From Nocardioides luteus (GTDB lineage: Bacteria; Actinomycetota; Actinomycetes; Propionibacteriales; Nocardioidaceae), in contig NZ_JZDQ02000015.1 of the NCBI RefSeq assembly GCF_000960475.2, positions 62,001-126,000 on the forward strand: a stretch of 64,000 nt of DNA, read 5' to 3'. Below are positions 17,444 to 27,423 of this stretch, in pieces (the first letter of the stretch is position 1; every line of letters starts with the position of its first letter). A program made the position numbers and the translations under genes. The notes beneath the pieces were generated by a model. The model did not search any database. It was not told the origin of the DNA and saw only the letters and a program-made list of their open reading frames with translations.

Positions 17444-18573
17444 GCGACGACCTGTTCCAGCTGGGCGCCGAGTTCGCCCGCCGTGAAGTCTTCCCTGACC
17501 TCCAGGAGTGGGAGGACAACCAGGAGATCCCGCGGGCGGTGCACCTGGCGGCCGCGAAGCAGGGGCTGCTCGGGATCGGGTTCCCCGAGGAGGCCGGCGG
17601 CGAGGGCGGCGGACTGGCCGACACCGTCGCGGTGACCGAGGGGATGATGTCCGAGGGCGCCTCGTCCGGCCTGCTCGCGGGCCTGTTCACCCACGGGATC
17701 GCGCTGCCGCACATCGCCAAGCACGGCTCGCCCCACCTCATCGAGACGTACGTGAAGCCGACCCTGGCCGGGGAGAAGATCGGCAGTCTCGCGATCACCG
17801 AGCCCGACGGCGGCTCCGACGTCTCCCACCTCCGCACGACCGCGATCCGCGACGGCGACGAGTTCGTCGTCAACGGCGCCAAGACGTTCATCACCAGCGG
17901 CTGCCGCGCCGACTTCGTCACCACCGCGGTCCGCACCGGCGGGCCAGGAGCCGGCGGCATCAGTCTGCTGGTGATCGACAAGGACACGCCTGGCTTCACG
18001 GTCACGCGCAAGCTCGAGAAGATGGGCTGGAAGTGCTCCGACACGGCTGAGCTCGCGTTCGAGGACGTACGCGTCCCGGCCGCCAACCTCGTCGGCGACG
18101 AGAACGCCGGCTTCGTCTACATCGCCGAGGCGTTCGTGACCGAGCGGATCGCGCTGGCCGTGCAGGGCTACGGCACCGCCGCCCGCTGCCTGGCGCTCAC
18201 CGCCGACTACGCGCGCCAGCGGCAGACCTTCGGTGAGCCGCTGATCAAGCGTCAGGTCGTCCGCCACAAGCTCGTCGAGATGCACCGCCAGGTCGAGGTC
18301 GCCAAGGCCTATACGCACGCGGTCGTCGCCCGCTACGACCGCGAAGGCTCGACACAGCAGACGATCGCCGAGGCGGCGCTGGCCAAGCAGACAGCGGTCG
18401 AGGCCTGCACCTGGGTCGTCGACCAGGCCGTCCAGCTCCACGGCGGGACGGGATACATGCACGGGACCGAGGTCGAGCGGCACTACCGCGACGCCCGGAT
18501 CCTGCCGATCGGAGGAGGAGCCACCGAAGTGATGACCGACCTGGCCGCCAAGCTGTTGGGCTACACATCATGA
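17440..18573 (+). CDS. Acyl-CoA dehydrogenase
   Basis: 377 residues in the usual three-domain order. The N-terminal helical domain comes first, then the middle beta domain with ITEPDGGSDVSHLRT (FAD contact) and KTFITSGCRADF, then the C-terminal helical domain with LHGGTGYMHGTEVERHYRDARI, which carries the region of the catalytic base. FAD enzyme that introduces the alpha-beta double bond in an acyl-CoA. In this operon it should act before carboxylation, like an isovaleryl- or citronellyl-CoA dehydrogenase. The GTG overlaps the AtuA stop and has GGAGGAG upstream. Confidence 0.9.
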   Translation: MSDDLFQLGAEFARREVFPDLQEWEDNQEIPRAVHLAAAKQGLLGIGFPEEAGGEGGGLADTVAVTEGMMSEGASSGLLAGLFTHGIALPHIAKHGSPHLIETYVKPTLAGEKIGSLAITEPDGGSDVSHLRTTAIRDGDEFVVNGAKTFITSGCRADFVTTAVRTGGPGAGGISLLVIDKDTPGFTVTRKLEKMGWKCSDTAELAFEDVRVPAANLVGDENAGFVYIAEAFVTERIALAVQGYGTAARCLALTADYARQRQTFGEPLIKRQVVRHKLVEMHRQVEVAKAYTHAVVARYDREGSTQQTIAEAALAKQTAVEACTWVVDQAVQLHGGTGYMHGTEVERHYRDARILPIGGGATEVMTDLAAKLLGYTS

Positions 18574-20138
18574 GCAACCGAGAAGCACTCCTTGAGAAGA
18601 TCGAGGCCCTCGACGCCGAGCACGCGAAGGCGGCGGCCGGCGGCGGGGAGAAGTACGTCGCCCGCCACAAGGCCCGCGGCAAGCTCCTCGCCCGCGAGCG
18701 GATCGAGCTGCTGCTCGACGAGGGCAGCCCGTTCCTGGAGACCCAGCCGCTGATCGGCTGGGGCAGCGACTTCCCGGTCGGTGGCTCGATCATCACCGGC
18801 ATCGGTGTGGTCGAGGGCGTCGAGTGCATGATCGTCGCCAACGACCCGACGGTGAAGGGCGGCGCGCTCAACCCCTACTCCCTCAAGCGCTCCTTCCGGG
18901 CGGCCGAGATCGCCGAGAAGATCGGTCTCCCGACGATCAACCTGACCGAGTCCGGCGGCGCCGACCTGCCCACCCAGAAGGACATCTTCATCCCGGGCGG
19001 ACGCGGTTTCCGCGACCTGACGAGGTCCTCCGCCCGCAAGCAGCCGACCATCTCGGTGGTCTTCGGAAACTCGACGGCCGGTGGTGCGTACGTCCCCGGC
19101 ATGAGCGACTACGTGATCATGGTCAAGGAGGGGGCGAAGGTCTTCCTGGCCGGCCCGCCGCTGGTGAAGATGGCCACCGGTGAGGACACCGACGACGAGT
19201 CGCTGGGCGGTGCCGAGATGCACTCGCGCATCTCCGGCTCCTCCGACTTCCTCGCCGTCGACGAGCACGACGCCATCCGGCAGGCGCGCCGCGTCGTCGC
19301 CCGGCTCAACTGGCGCAAGCGCGGCCCGCAGCCGAAGGCGAGCTACGAGCCCGAGCTCGATCCCGACGGCCTGCTCGACCTGATCCCGACCGACCTCAAG
19401 GAGCCCTTCGACCCGCGCGAGGCGATCCTGCGGATCGTCGACGGGACCGGGCCCGACAACGAGGTGGCGTTCGACGAGTTCAAGCCCCTCTACGGATCGA
19501 GCCTCTGCGTCGGCTGGGCGCGGCTGCACGGCTACGAGATCGGCATCCTCGCCAACGCGCGCGGCGTGCTGATGAGCGAGGAGGCCCAGAAGGCGGCGCA
19601 GTTCATCCAGCTCGCCAACCAGAAGGACACCCCGCTGCTCTTCCTCCACAACACCACCGGCTACATGGTCGGCACGGAGTACGAGCAGGGCGGCATCATC
19701 AAGCACGGCGCCCTGATGATCAACGCGGTCTCCAACTCCACCGTCCCGCACCTGACCGTGATCATGGGCGCGTCTTATGGCGCGGGGAACTACGGCATGA
19801 ACGGCCGAGCCTATGACCCGAGATTCCTCTTCACCTGGCCCTCGGCCAAGTCCGCGGTGATGGGGCCCGCCCAGCTCGCCGGGGTGATGGAGATCGTCGC
19901 CCGCGAGTCGGCCGAGAAGAAGGGCGAGGTCTTCGACGCCGAGGGGTTCAAGGGCGTCAAGGAGATGGTCGAGTCGATGGTCGAGGAGCAGTCGCTGCCG
20001 ATGTTCCTCTCCGGCCTCGGCTACGACGACGGGGTCATCGACCCGCGCGACACCAGGACCGTGCTCGGACTCTGCTTGTCCGCCATCGCCACGAAGGAGA
20101 TCGAGGGGGCGATGAACTTTGGTGTCTTCCGGATGTGA
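18570..20138 (+). CDS. Acyl-CoA carboxylase carboxyltransferase (beta) subunit, MCC/GCC type
   Basis: 522 residues with two crotonase-fold halves. The N-half has GNSTAGGAYVPGMSDY and the C-half has ASYGAGNYGMNGRAYDPRF and PSAKSAVMGPAQLAGVM, the two oxyanion-hole regions that bind biotin and acyl-CoA. Overall it is closest in pattern to methylcrotonyl-CoA or geranyl-CoA carboxylase rather than propionyl-CoA carboxylase. With AtuA next door, geranyl-CoA-like substrates are possible; leucine breakdown is the alternative. The ATG overlaps the previous stop. Confidence 0.88.
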   Translation: MSNREALLEKIEALDAEHAKAAAGGGEKYVARHKARGKLLARERIELLLDEGSPFLETQPLIGWGSDFPVGGSIITGIGVVEGVECMIVANDPTVKGGALNPYSLKRSFRAAEIAEKIGLPTINLTESGGADLPTQKDIFIPGGRGFRDLTRSSARKQPTISVVFGNSTAGGAYVPGMSDYVIMVKEGAKVFLAGPPLVKMATGEDTDDESLGGAEMHSRISGSSDFLAVDEHDAIRQARRVVARLNWRKRGPQPKASYEPELDPDGLLDLIPTDLKEPFDPREAILRIVDGTGPDNEVAFDEFKPLYGSSLCVGWARLHGYEIGILANARGVLMSEEAQKAAQFIQLANQKDTPLLFLHNTTGYMVGTEYEQGGIIKHGALMINAVSNSTVPHLTVIMGASYGAGNYGMNGRAYDPRFLFTWPSAKSAVMGPAQLAGVMEIVARESAEKKGEVFDAEGFKGVKEMVESMVEEQSLPMFLSGLGYDDGVIDPRDTRTVLGLCLSAIATKEIEGAMNFGVFRM

Positions 20139-20167
20139 CGTCGCCGCCACAAGGACTGTTGCCTCGA

Positions 20168-20194
20168 GGGTGGTCTCGACAAGCTCGACCACCG
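20168..20194. repeat. Dispersed GGTGGTC dyad, intergenic copy
   Basis: Twenty-seven bases identical to 21157-21183. Arms GGTGGTC (20169-20175) and GACCACC (20187-20193) flank TCGACAAGCTC. It lies in the 87-base gap in front of the biotin carboxylase gene and may act as a small hairpin between the two carboxylase genes. Confidence 0.75.
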
Positions 20195-20225
20195 GAGTCC
20201 GAGGCTCGATGAACGGGATTGCCTC

Positions 20226-22111
<1,886 letters not shown>

Positions 22112-22115
<4 letters not shown>

Positions 22116-23293
22116 CCACCGCAACCGTGCCCAATCCATTTGGCGAGCCCGAGGAGCGGACCGCGCTGCGCGAGGCGGTGGCGAAGCTGGCCGGGAAGTA
22201 CGGTCACGACTTCGTTGCCAAGCAGGCCCGCGAGGGCGGCAAGATGACCGAGATGTGGCTCGAGATGGGCCGCAACGGCTTCCTCGGCGTCAACATCCCC
22301 GAGGAGTACGGCGGCGGTGGCGGTGGCATGAGCGACCTGGCCGCCGTGCTCGAGGAGGCCGCGACCGCCGGCGCCCCGCTGCTGATGATGGTGGTCAGCC
22401 CGGCGATCTGCGGCAGCATCATCGGCCGCTGCGGCACTGACGAGCAGAAGAAGCGCTGGCTCCCCGGCATCGCGGACGGGAGCCTGCTGATGGCCTTCGG
22501 GATCACCGAGGCCGACGCCGGCTCCAACTCCCACAAGATCACCACCACCGCCAAGCGTGACGGCGACGAGTGGGTCCTGAGCGGCCAGAAGACCTTCATC
22601 TCCGGTGTCGACGAGGCCGACTCCGTCCTCATCGTCGCCCGCACGGAGGACGCCAAGACCGGAAAGCTCAAGCCGGCGCTCTTCGTGGTCCCGACCGACT
22701 CGGAGGGCTTCACCAAGCAGGTCATCCCGATGGCCTGGGAGGCGCCGGAGAAGCAGTTCACCCTCTTCATCGACGACGTACGCCTCCCCGCCGACGCCCT
22801 CGTCGGCGACGAGGACGGCGGCATCTGGCAGCTCTTCGCCGGCCTCAACCCGGAGCGGATCATGGGCGCCGCCCTCTCCTGCGGGATGGCCCGCTACGCC
22901 CTGGCGAAGGCCGTGGAGTACGCCGCCAGCCGCTCGGTCTGGAAGGACGCCCCGATCGGCTCCCACCAGGGCATCGCGCACCCGCTCGCGAAGGTCAAGA
23001 TCGAGCTGGAGCAGGCTCGCCTCCTGTGGCAGAAGGCGGCCGCGCTCTACGACGCCGGTGATGACGCGGGCGCCGGGGAGTACGCCAACATGGCCAAGTA
23101 CGCCGCCGGCGAGGTCGCCTGCAACGCCACCGACGCCGCGGTCCACACCCACGGCGGCAACGGCCTGACGGTCGAGTACGGCCTGGCCAACCAGCTCGTC
23201 GCCGCCCGCCTCGGCCGGATCGCCCCGGTCAGCCGGGAGATGATCCTCAACTACATCGCCATGCACACCCTGGGACTCCCGAAGTCCTACTGA
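22112..23293 (+). CDS. Acyl-CoA dehydrogenase (second of the operon)
   Basis: 393 residues. It starts TTATVPNPFGEPEERTALRE and has MWLEMGRNGFLGVNIPEEYGG, the FAD-binding GITEADAGSNSHKITT and KTFISGVDEADS, and a C-terminal NATDAAVHTHGGNGLTVEYG. It is only distantly like the one at 17440, so it likely acts on another intermediate. The ATG overlaps the carboxylase stop. It is the last gene before the terminator at 23311. Confidence 0.9.
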
Positions 23294-23310
23294 GCACCAC
23301 GAAATGAGCA

Positions 23311-23340
23311 CAGGGCCGGTCGCCTTCGCGACCGGCCCTG
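23311..23340. terminator. Terminator of the carboxylase operon
   Basis: CAGGGCCGGTCGC (23311-23323), loop CTTC, and the exact complement (23328-23340) make a 13-bp GC-rich stem between convergent genes. Confidence 0.8.
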
Positions 23341-23356
23341 CTGCGTACGTCTGTTC

Positions 23357-24079
23357 TTACTTCTTCGGCTCGACGACGACGATCGTGCTGAGGATCTTGT
23401 CGGCGAAGGTCTGGCGCTTGTCGTCCCACAGCGGCCACAGGTAGCCGATGTAGCAGGCCAGCTGGTCGAGGTAGTGGACGAAGAAGCGTCCGATCGAGAA
23501 CCAGGTACCGAGGACCTGGCCGTCGGCCTCCTTGACGACCTTGATGCCGAGGACGCCCTTGCCGATCGTGTAGCCGGTCTTGCCCTGCTTCAGGCCGTAG
23601 TTCCAGAACAGGAAGGCGAGAGACACGAGGAAGCCGATGAACAGGAGGAGCCCGCCGATGGCCATCAGCGCCCCGTTGGGCTCGCCGGTCGTGTACATGC
23701 CGGTGTTCGGGTCGTACTCGGAGGCACCCGAGGCGGCACCGCCGATGAGCAGGCCGTAGCCGATCCAGAACGGGATCATGGCCACCGCGCCGACGAGCCC
23801 GTCGATGATCGCGGCGCCGACACGAGCGCCCCAGGAGGCGTACGGCGGGGTCGGCGCCCCGTAGCCGTAACCGCCGGGGGCCGGGGTGCCGTAGCCACCC
23901 GGGGCGGCACCGTAGCCGCCGGGAGCAGCGCCGTAACCGGGGGCAGCGCCGTAGCCCGGCGTGGGAGGAGGCGGCGGAGCGCTGGGCTGACCGTAGGCCG
24001 GAGCGGGCGGCGGAGTCGGCGGCAGGGGCTGGCCGGAAGGGTCCTGCGGGGCGCCAGGAGGCGGGCCGTAGTTAGACAT
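23357..24079 (-). CDS. RDD-family membrane protein with Pro/Gly/Tyr-rich N-terminal tail
   Basis: 240 residues. A cytoplasmic tail of about 85 residues, rich in PPPG and GYGAAPGG repeats, is followed by an RDD domain with WGARVGAAIIDGLV near 90 and three to four membrane helices. The family motif GKTGYTIGKGVLGIKVVK and the C-terminal YIGYLWPLWDDKRQTFADKI are present. Role unknown; the family is diverse. ATG 24079 follows TACTCT (24085-24090) by 5 bases, so the message may be leaderless. Confidence 0.82.
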   Translation of the reverse strand: MSNYGPPPGAPQDPSGQPLPPTPPPAPAYGQPSAPPPPPTPGYGAAPGYGAAPGGYGAAPGGYGTPAPGGYGYGAPTPPYASWGARVGAAIIDGLVGAVAMIPFWIGYGLLIGGAASGASEYDPNTGMYTTGEPNGALMAIGGLLLFIGFLVSLAFLFWNYGLKQGKTGYTIGKGVLGIKVVKEADGQVLGTWFSIGRFFVHYLDQLACYIGYLWPLWDDKRQTFADKILSTIVVVEPKK

Positions 24080-24140
24080 GGGGCAGAGTATGGCCACATC
24101 TCAACGCAAAAGTCAGCGCACACGCCTGAGCCCCGCCGGG

Positions 24141-24698
24141 CTAGGGCCGAGGCTCCACGACGACCAGCGTGCCGACGATCTTGTCGGCGAAGGTCTGGCG
24201 CTTGTCGTCCCACAGCGGCCACAGGTAGCCGATCAGGCAGAACCCGTCGAGGACGTGGAGCACCTGTCGGAGCAGAGCGACCGGGACGCCGACGGTGGCC
24301 GAGCCGGTTGAGCTGTCGGGGGCCTTACGGATCAGCTTGATCCCGACGACACCCTTGCCGATGGTGTAGCCGGTGCGGCCCTGCTTGAGGACATGGTTCC
24401 AGACGGCGAAGCCGATGAACCCGAACCAGCCGACCGCGGTGACGAGCAGGCCGAACGCGGTGACGAAGAAGCCGGACTCCTGAGACAGCCCGCCACCGAC
24501 CCCGGCGACCAGGTAGAACGGCAGCAGCAGCGCCGCGTCGATCAGCGCGCCCCCGGCCCGGCGACCCCAGGTCGCGAGCGGGGGACCGGAGGGGACGTAC
24601 GCCTGCTGTGCCCACGGCGGGGCCTGGGGCTGCGGTCCACGCATGGGGTCCTGCGGTGCGCCTGGCGGCGGCCCCGTAGGCGGGCCGAAGTTGGACAT
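24141..24698 (-). CDS. RDD-family membrane protein, paralogue of the adjacent gene
   Basis: 185 residues with a shorter Pro-rich tail, WGRRAGGALIDAALLLPFYL, GRTGYTIGKGVVGIKLI and IGYLWPLWDDKRQTFADKI. The N-termini of both genes (MSN-GPP) and their C-terminal boxes are near-identical, so this is a tandem duplication. An ATG at 24710 is also possible but its GGAG touches the start codon. Confidence 0.8.
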   Translation of the reverse strand: MSNFGPPTGPPPGAPQDPMRGPQPQAPPWAQQAYVPSGPPLATWGRRAGGALIDAALLLPFYLVAGVGGGLSQESGFFVTAFGLLVTAVGWFGFIGFAVWNHVLKQGRTGYTIGKGVVGIKLIRKAPDSSTGSATVGVPVALLRQVLHVLDGFCLIGYLWPLWDDKRQTFADKIVGTLVVVEPRP

Positions 24699-24758
24699 CT
24701 GGTGGGTCATCTCCTCGAGTGTGCTGACCTGCTGACGTGACCGACGTTCAATCTATCG

Positions 24759-24782
24759 GGTCAGGCAGGGGTTAGCCTGACC
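24759..24782. promoter_or_regulatory. Leaderless promoter with dyad for the YihY-like gene
   Basis: TAGCCT (24773-24778) ends 7 bases before the ATG at 24786. It overlaps the right arm of an 8-bp inverted repeat, GGTCAGGC (24759-24766) and GCCTGACC (24775-24782). Confidence 0.5.
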
Positions 24783-24785
24783 CTC

Positions 24786-25943
24786 ATGGCTGGAGTTGCG
24801 AGGGCGATGGATCGGGCTCAGCGCCGGTTCCCGCCGGTCGCGTTCCCGATCGCCGTCGTCTACAAGTTCTACGAGGACCAGGGCAACAACCTCGCCGCGA
24901 TCATCACCTACTACGCCTTCGTCGCAGTCTTCCCGATCCTGCTGCTCGCCTCCTCGATCCTCGGCTTCGTGCTGGAAGGCGACCCGAGCCTGCAGGAGGC
25001 GGTGCTCGACACGGCGCTGGCGCAGTTCCCGATCATCGGCGACCAGCTCGGTCGCAAGGAGCTCACCGGGTCGACCAGCGCGATCATCATCGGTGGTATC
25101 GCGGCCCTCTACGGTGCGCTCGGCCTGGGCCTCTCGATGCAGAACGCGGTCAACACCGCCTGGTCGGTGCCGCGCAACAGCCGCCCGAACCCGATCTTCC
25201 TGCGGGTCCGGTCGCTGCTCATGCTCGCCGCCGGCGGCCTCGCCATCCTCTCGGTCACCGCGCTGTCGCTGGTGCTGAGCCGCACCGACTTCCTCGGCTT
25301 CAAGGCGGTCGATGTCGGCTACTGGCTGGTCATCCTCGGCACCGTCGTGATCGTCACCGGGATGCTGTGCGTCGTCTTCCGGATGGCCACCACCCGCGAC
25401 CATGCGTTCGGCCACGCCCTTCCCGGGGCGCTGACGTTCGCGATGCTGTGGCAGGTGCTGCAGTACTTCGGTGCCGAGTTCGTCCAGCACGTGCTCGCCG
25501 CCACCCGCGGCATGAACCAGACCTTCGCCCTGGTCCTCGGCCTGGTCGCCTTCCTCTACATCGCCGCGCTGATGGTGGTGATCTCGATCGAGGTCAACGT
25601 CGTCTACTCGCGCCACCTGTGGCCGCGCGCGCTCCTCACTCTCTTCACCGACGACGTCGAGCTGACCGAGGCCGACCGCCGTGCGTACGCCAGCTACGCC
25701 CTCATGCAGCGCCACAAGGGCTTCGAGACGGTCGCGGTCACCTTCGACGGCCCCGACGGCAACACCCACGAGATCGTCATGGACCCCTCCTGGCTCCGCA
25801 AGACCGCTCGGCGGATCCGGCGCCGCGACGAGTTCAGCCGGCCGCTGCCGCCGACCAAGCCGCCGCCCCCGGTGCCGCCGGGCAAGCTGCGCGCGGTGCC
25901 GCACCCTGAGGAGAACGAGCGGCCGCGGCGTACGAATCCTTAG
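24786..25943 (+). CDS. YihY/BrkB-family inner membrane protein
   Basis: 385 residues with six membrane helices (about 40-60, 100-120, 140-165, 180-200, 215-235, 250-275) typical of the YihY/BrkB (formerly RNase BN-like) family, including NNLAAIITYYAFVAVFPIL. The long cytoplasmic tail ends in a Pro-rich segment (LPPTKPPPPVPPGK). Function is unsettled; a transport role is proposed for the family. No ribosome site; see promoter 24773. Its stop overlaps that of the convergent Pcm-like gene by 4 bases. Confidence 0.85.
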   Translation: MAGVARAMDRAQRRFPPVAFPIAVVYKFYEDQGNNLAAIITYYAFVAVFPILLLASSILGFVLEGDPSLQEAVLDTALAQFPIIGDQLGRKELTGSTSAIIIGGIAALYGALGLGLSMQNAVNTAWSVPRNSRPNPIFLRVRSLLMLAAGGLAILSVTALSLVLSRTDFLGFKAVDVGYWLVILGTVVIVTGMLCVVFRMATTRDHAFGHALPGALTFAMLWQVLQYFGAEFVQHVLAATRGMNQTFALVLGLVAFLYIAALMVVISIEVNVVYSRHLWPRALLTLFTDDVELTEADRRAYASYALMQRHKGFETVAVTFDGPDGNTHEIVMDPSWLRKTARRIRRRDEFSRPLPPTKPPPPVPPGKLRAVPHPEENERPRRTNP

Positions 25944-26509
25944 GGTTTCCTGCGCAGCGGCACGAAGCGGTACCAGCCGTGGCTGCTCAGCCGTGCGGTG
26001 CCGGTCGCGTTCCGTTCGACCAGCATCATCAGCCCGGCGACCGGGATCACCATCCGGCCGGGCGAGGCGAGCTGGTCCATCAGCTCCTTCGGGAGCGCCT
26101 CGGCCTCGGCGGAGACGAGGATGCGGTCGTACGCAGCCTCTGGGGGCCATCCGAGGACATCGCGCTTCGCCTTCTCGATGCGGGCCCACGGCTGGTCGGT
26201 CGCCGCCAGGTTCCGGCGGCCGAACCTCACCAGGGTGGGCTCCAGCTCGACCCCGACGACGCTTCCCTCGGGGCCGGTCAGGTGGGCGAGGAGCGCGGTC
26301 GTCCAGCCCGACCCGGAGCCGACGTCGAGCACCTTGTCGCCCGGTGCGACCTCGAGGAGACGGAGCATGTCGGCCACGGTCCGCGGCTGCGAGTTGGTCT
26401 GCCCGTGGCCGATCGGAAGCGGCTCGTCGAAGCCCGCGAAGTCCCGCTCCTCGGGTGGGAGGAAGCCCTCCCGGGGGATGGCGGAAAATGCATAGAGCAC
26501 CCGGTCCAC
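25940..26509 (-). CDS. Protein-L-isoaspartate O-methyltransferase-like protein
   Basis: 189 residues with the Pcm fold. It has LPIGHGQTNSQPRTVADML, the SAM-binding motif VLDVGSGSGWTTALLAHL, the acidic VVGVELE and the late motif PGRMVIPVAG. Family members repair isoaspartyl sites or modify other substrates. GTG 26509 is preferred because TACGGT (the complement of 26524-26529) gives a minus-strand -10 upstream of it; an in-frame ATG at 26542 would overlap the start codon of the divergent hydratase gene. Confidence 0.78.
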   Translation of the reverse strand: MDRVLYAFSAIPREGFLPPEERDFAGFDEPLPIGHGQTNSQPRTVADMLRLLEVAPGDKVLDVGSGSGWTTALLAHLTGPEGSVVGVELEPTLVRFGRRNLAATDQPWARIEKAKRDVLGWPPEAAYDRILVSAEAEALPKELMDQLASPGRMVIPVAGLMMLVERNATGTARLSSHGWYRFVPLRRKP

Positions 26510-26523
26510 ACGTCCAGTCAAGC

Positions 26524-26533
26524 ACCGTAGTGT
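26524..26533. promoter_or_regulatory. Overlapping divergent -10 boxes
   Basis: TAGTGT (26528-26533, plus strand) lies 7 bases before the hydratase ATG, and TACGGT (complement of 26524-26529) serves the Pcm-like gene. The two boxes share two bases, so polymerase can use only one side at a time. Confidence 0.5.
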
Positions 26534-26540
26534 CTGCCCC

Positions 26541-27308
26541 ATGACTGAGTCGCCCGAAACCACCGCTGAGCTCGTCCACCTCGATGTCGTCGATGGTGTC
26601 GCCACCATCACCCTCGACTCGCCGGCCAACCGGAACGCACTCTCCCGCCAGCTGGTCACCGAGCTGTTCGAGGCACTGCACGCGGCCGACAAGGACACCT
26701 CGGTCAAGGCGGTCGTCCTCCAGGCCACGGGCACCGTCTTCTGCTCCGGCGCCGACCTCTCCGAGGCCGCGACGGTGCCGATGGAGGAGGGCACCCGCGG
26801 GATCGTACGTCTCCAGCGCACCATCGTCGCCCTGACCAAGCCCGTCGTGGCGAAGGTCCAGGGGCCGGTGCGCGCGGGCGGTCTCGGGCTCGTCGCCGCC
26901 GCCGACATCGCGATCGCCGCCGACACCGTCTCGTTCGCGCTCACCGAGGTCCGGCTCGGCCTGGCGCCGGCCGCGATCTCCCTCTCGATCCTGCCCCGGA
27001 TCGACTCCCGCGCCGCCTCCCGCTACTTCCTCACCGGTGACAAGTTCGACGCCGCCGAAGCCGCCCGCATCGGCATCCTGACCGCCGCCGTCCCCGCGGA
27101 CTCTCTCGACGACGAGGTCGCCGCCATCACCTCCTCCCTGCTCAAGGGCTCCCCGCAGGGTCTGCGCGAGACGAAGCGCCTCATGGTCCGCGGCCTGGTC
27201 GAGCACATCGACGCCGGCGGCGAGGAGATGGCCACCCTCTCCGCCCGCCTCTTCGGCTCCGAGGAGGCCCGTGAGGCGATGACCGCGTTCCTGACCCGCA
27301 AGCGGTAG
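26541..27308 (+). CDS. Enoyl-CoA hydratase/isomerase family protein
   Basis: 255 residues of crotonase fold with VFCSGADLSEA (oxyanion hole) and VRAGGLGLVAAADIAIA. One Glu of the hydratase pair is kept (FALTEVRLGLAP), but the other position is not Glu, so the chemistry may be isomerase- or hydrolase-like rather than simple hydration. The leaderless start is supported by TAGTGT. It stands alone, but could serve the acyl-CoA operon 3 kb upstream, which lacks a hydratase. Confidence 0.85.
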   Translation: MTESPETTAELVHLDVVDGVATITLDSPANRNALSRQLVTELFEALHAADKDTSVKAVVLQATGTVFCSGADLSEAATVPMEEGTRGIVRLQRTIVALTKPVVAKVQGPVRAGGLGLVAAADIAIAADTVSFALTEVRLGLAPAAISLSILPRIDSRAASRYFLTGDKFDAAEAARIGILTAAVPADSLDDEVAAITSSLLKGSPQGLRETKRLMVRGLVEHIDAGGEEMATLSARLFGSEEAREAMTAFLTRKR

Positions 27309-27334
27309 TCGTTCGGTGGCGCGCGTGCCCTCGT

Positions 27335-27390
27335 TACCCCACGTCGGGGTAGAGTTGTCTCCTTGCCGTGCGCCATGGGGGGCGCACGGC
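27335..27390 (+). promoter_or_regulatory. helD promoter and structured 5' leader
   Basis: TAGAGT (27350-27355) is the -10 and overlaps the dyad TACCCC (27335-27340) / GGGGTA (27346-27351). The predicted transcript begins near 27362 and at once forms a perfect 10-bp hairpin, GCCGTGCGCC (27365-27374) / GGCGCACGGC (27381-27390), about 33 bases before the start codon. Confidence 0.5.
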
Positions 27391-27423
27391 GGGTGTGGAT
27401 CTTTGTGACGGGGGAACATCCAG

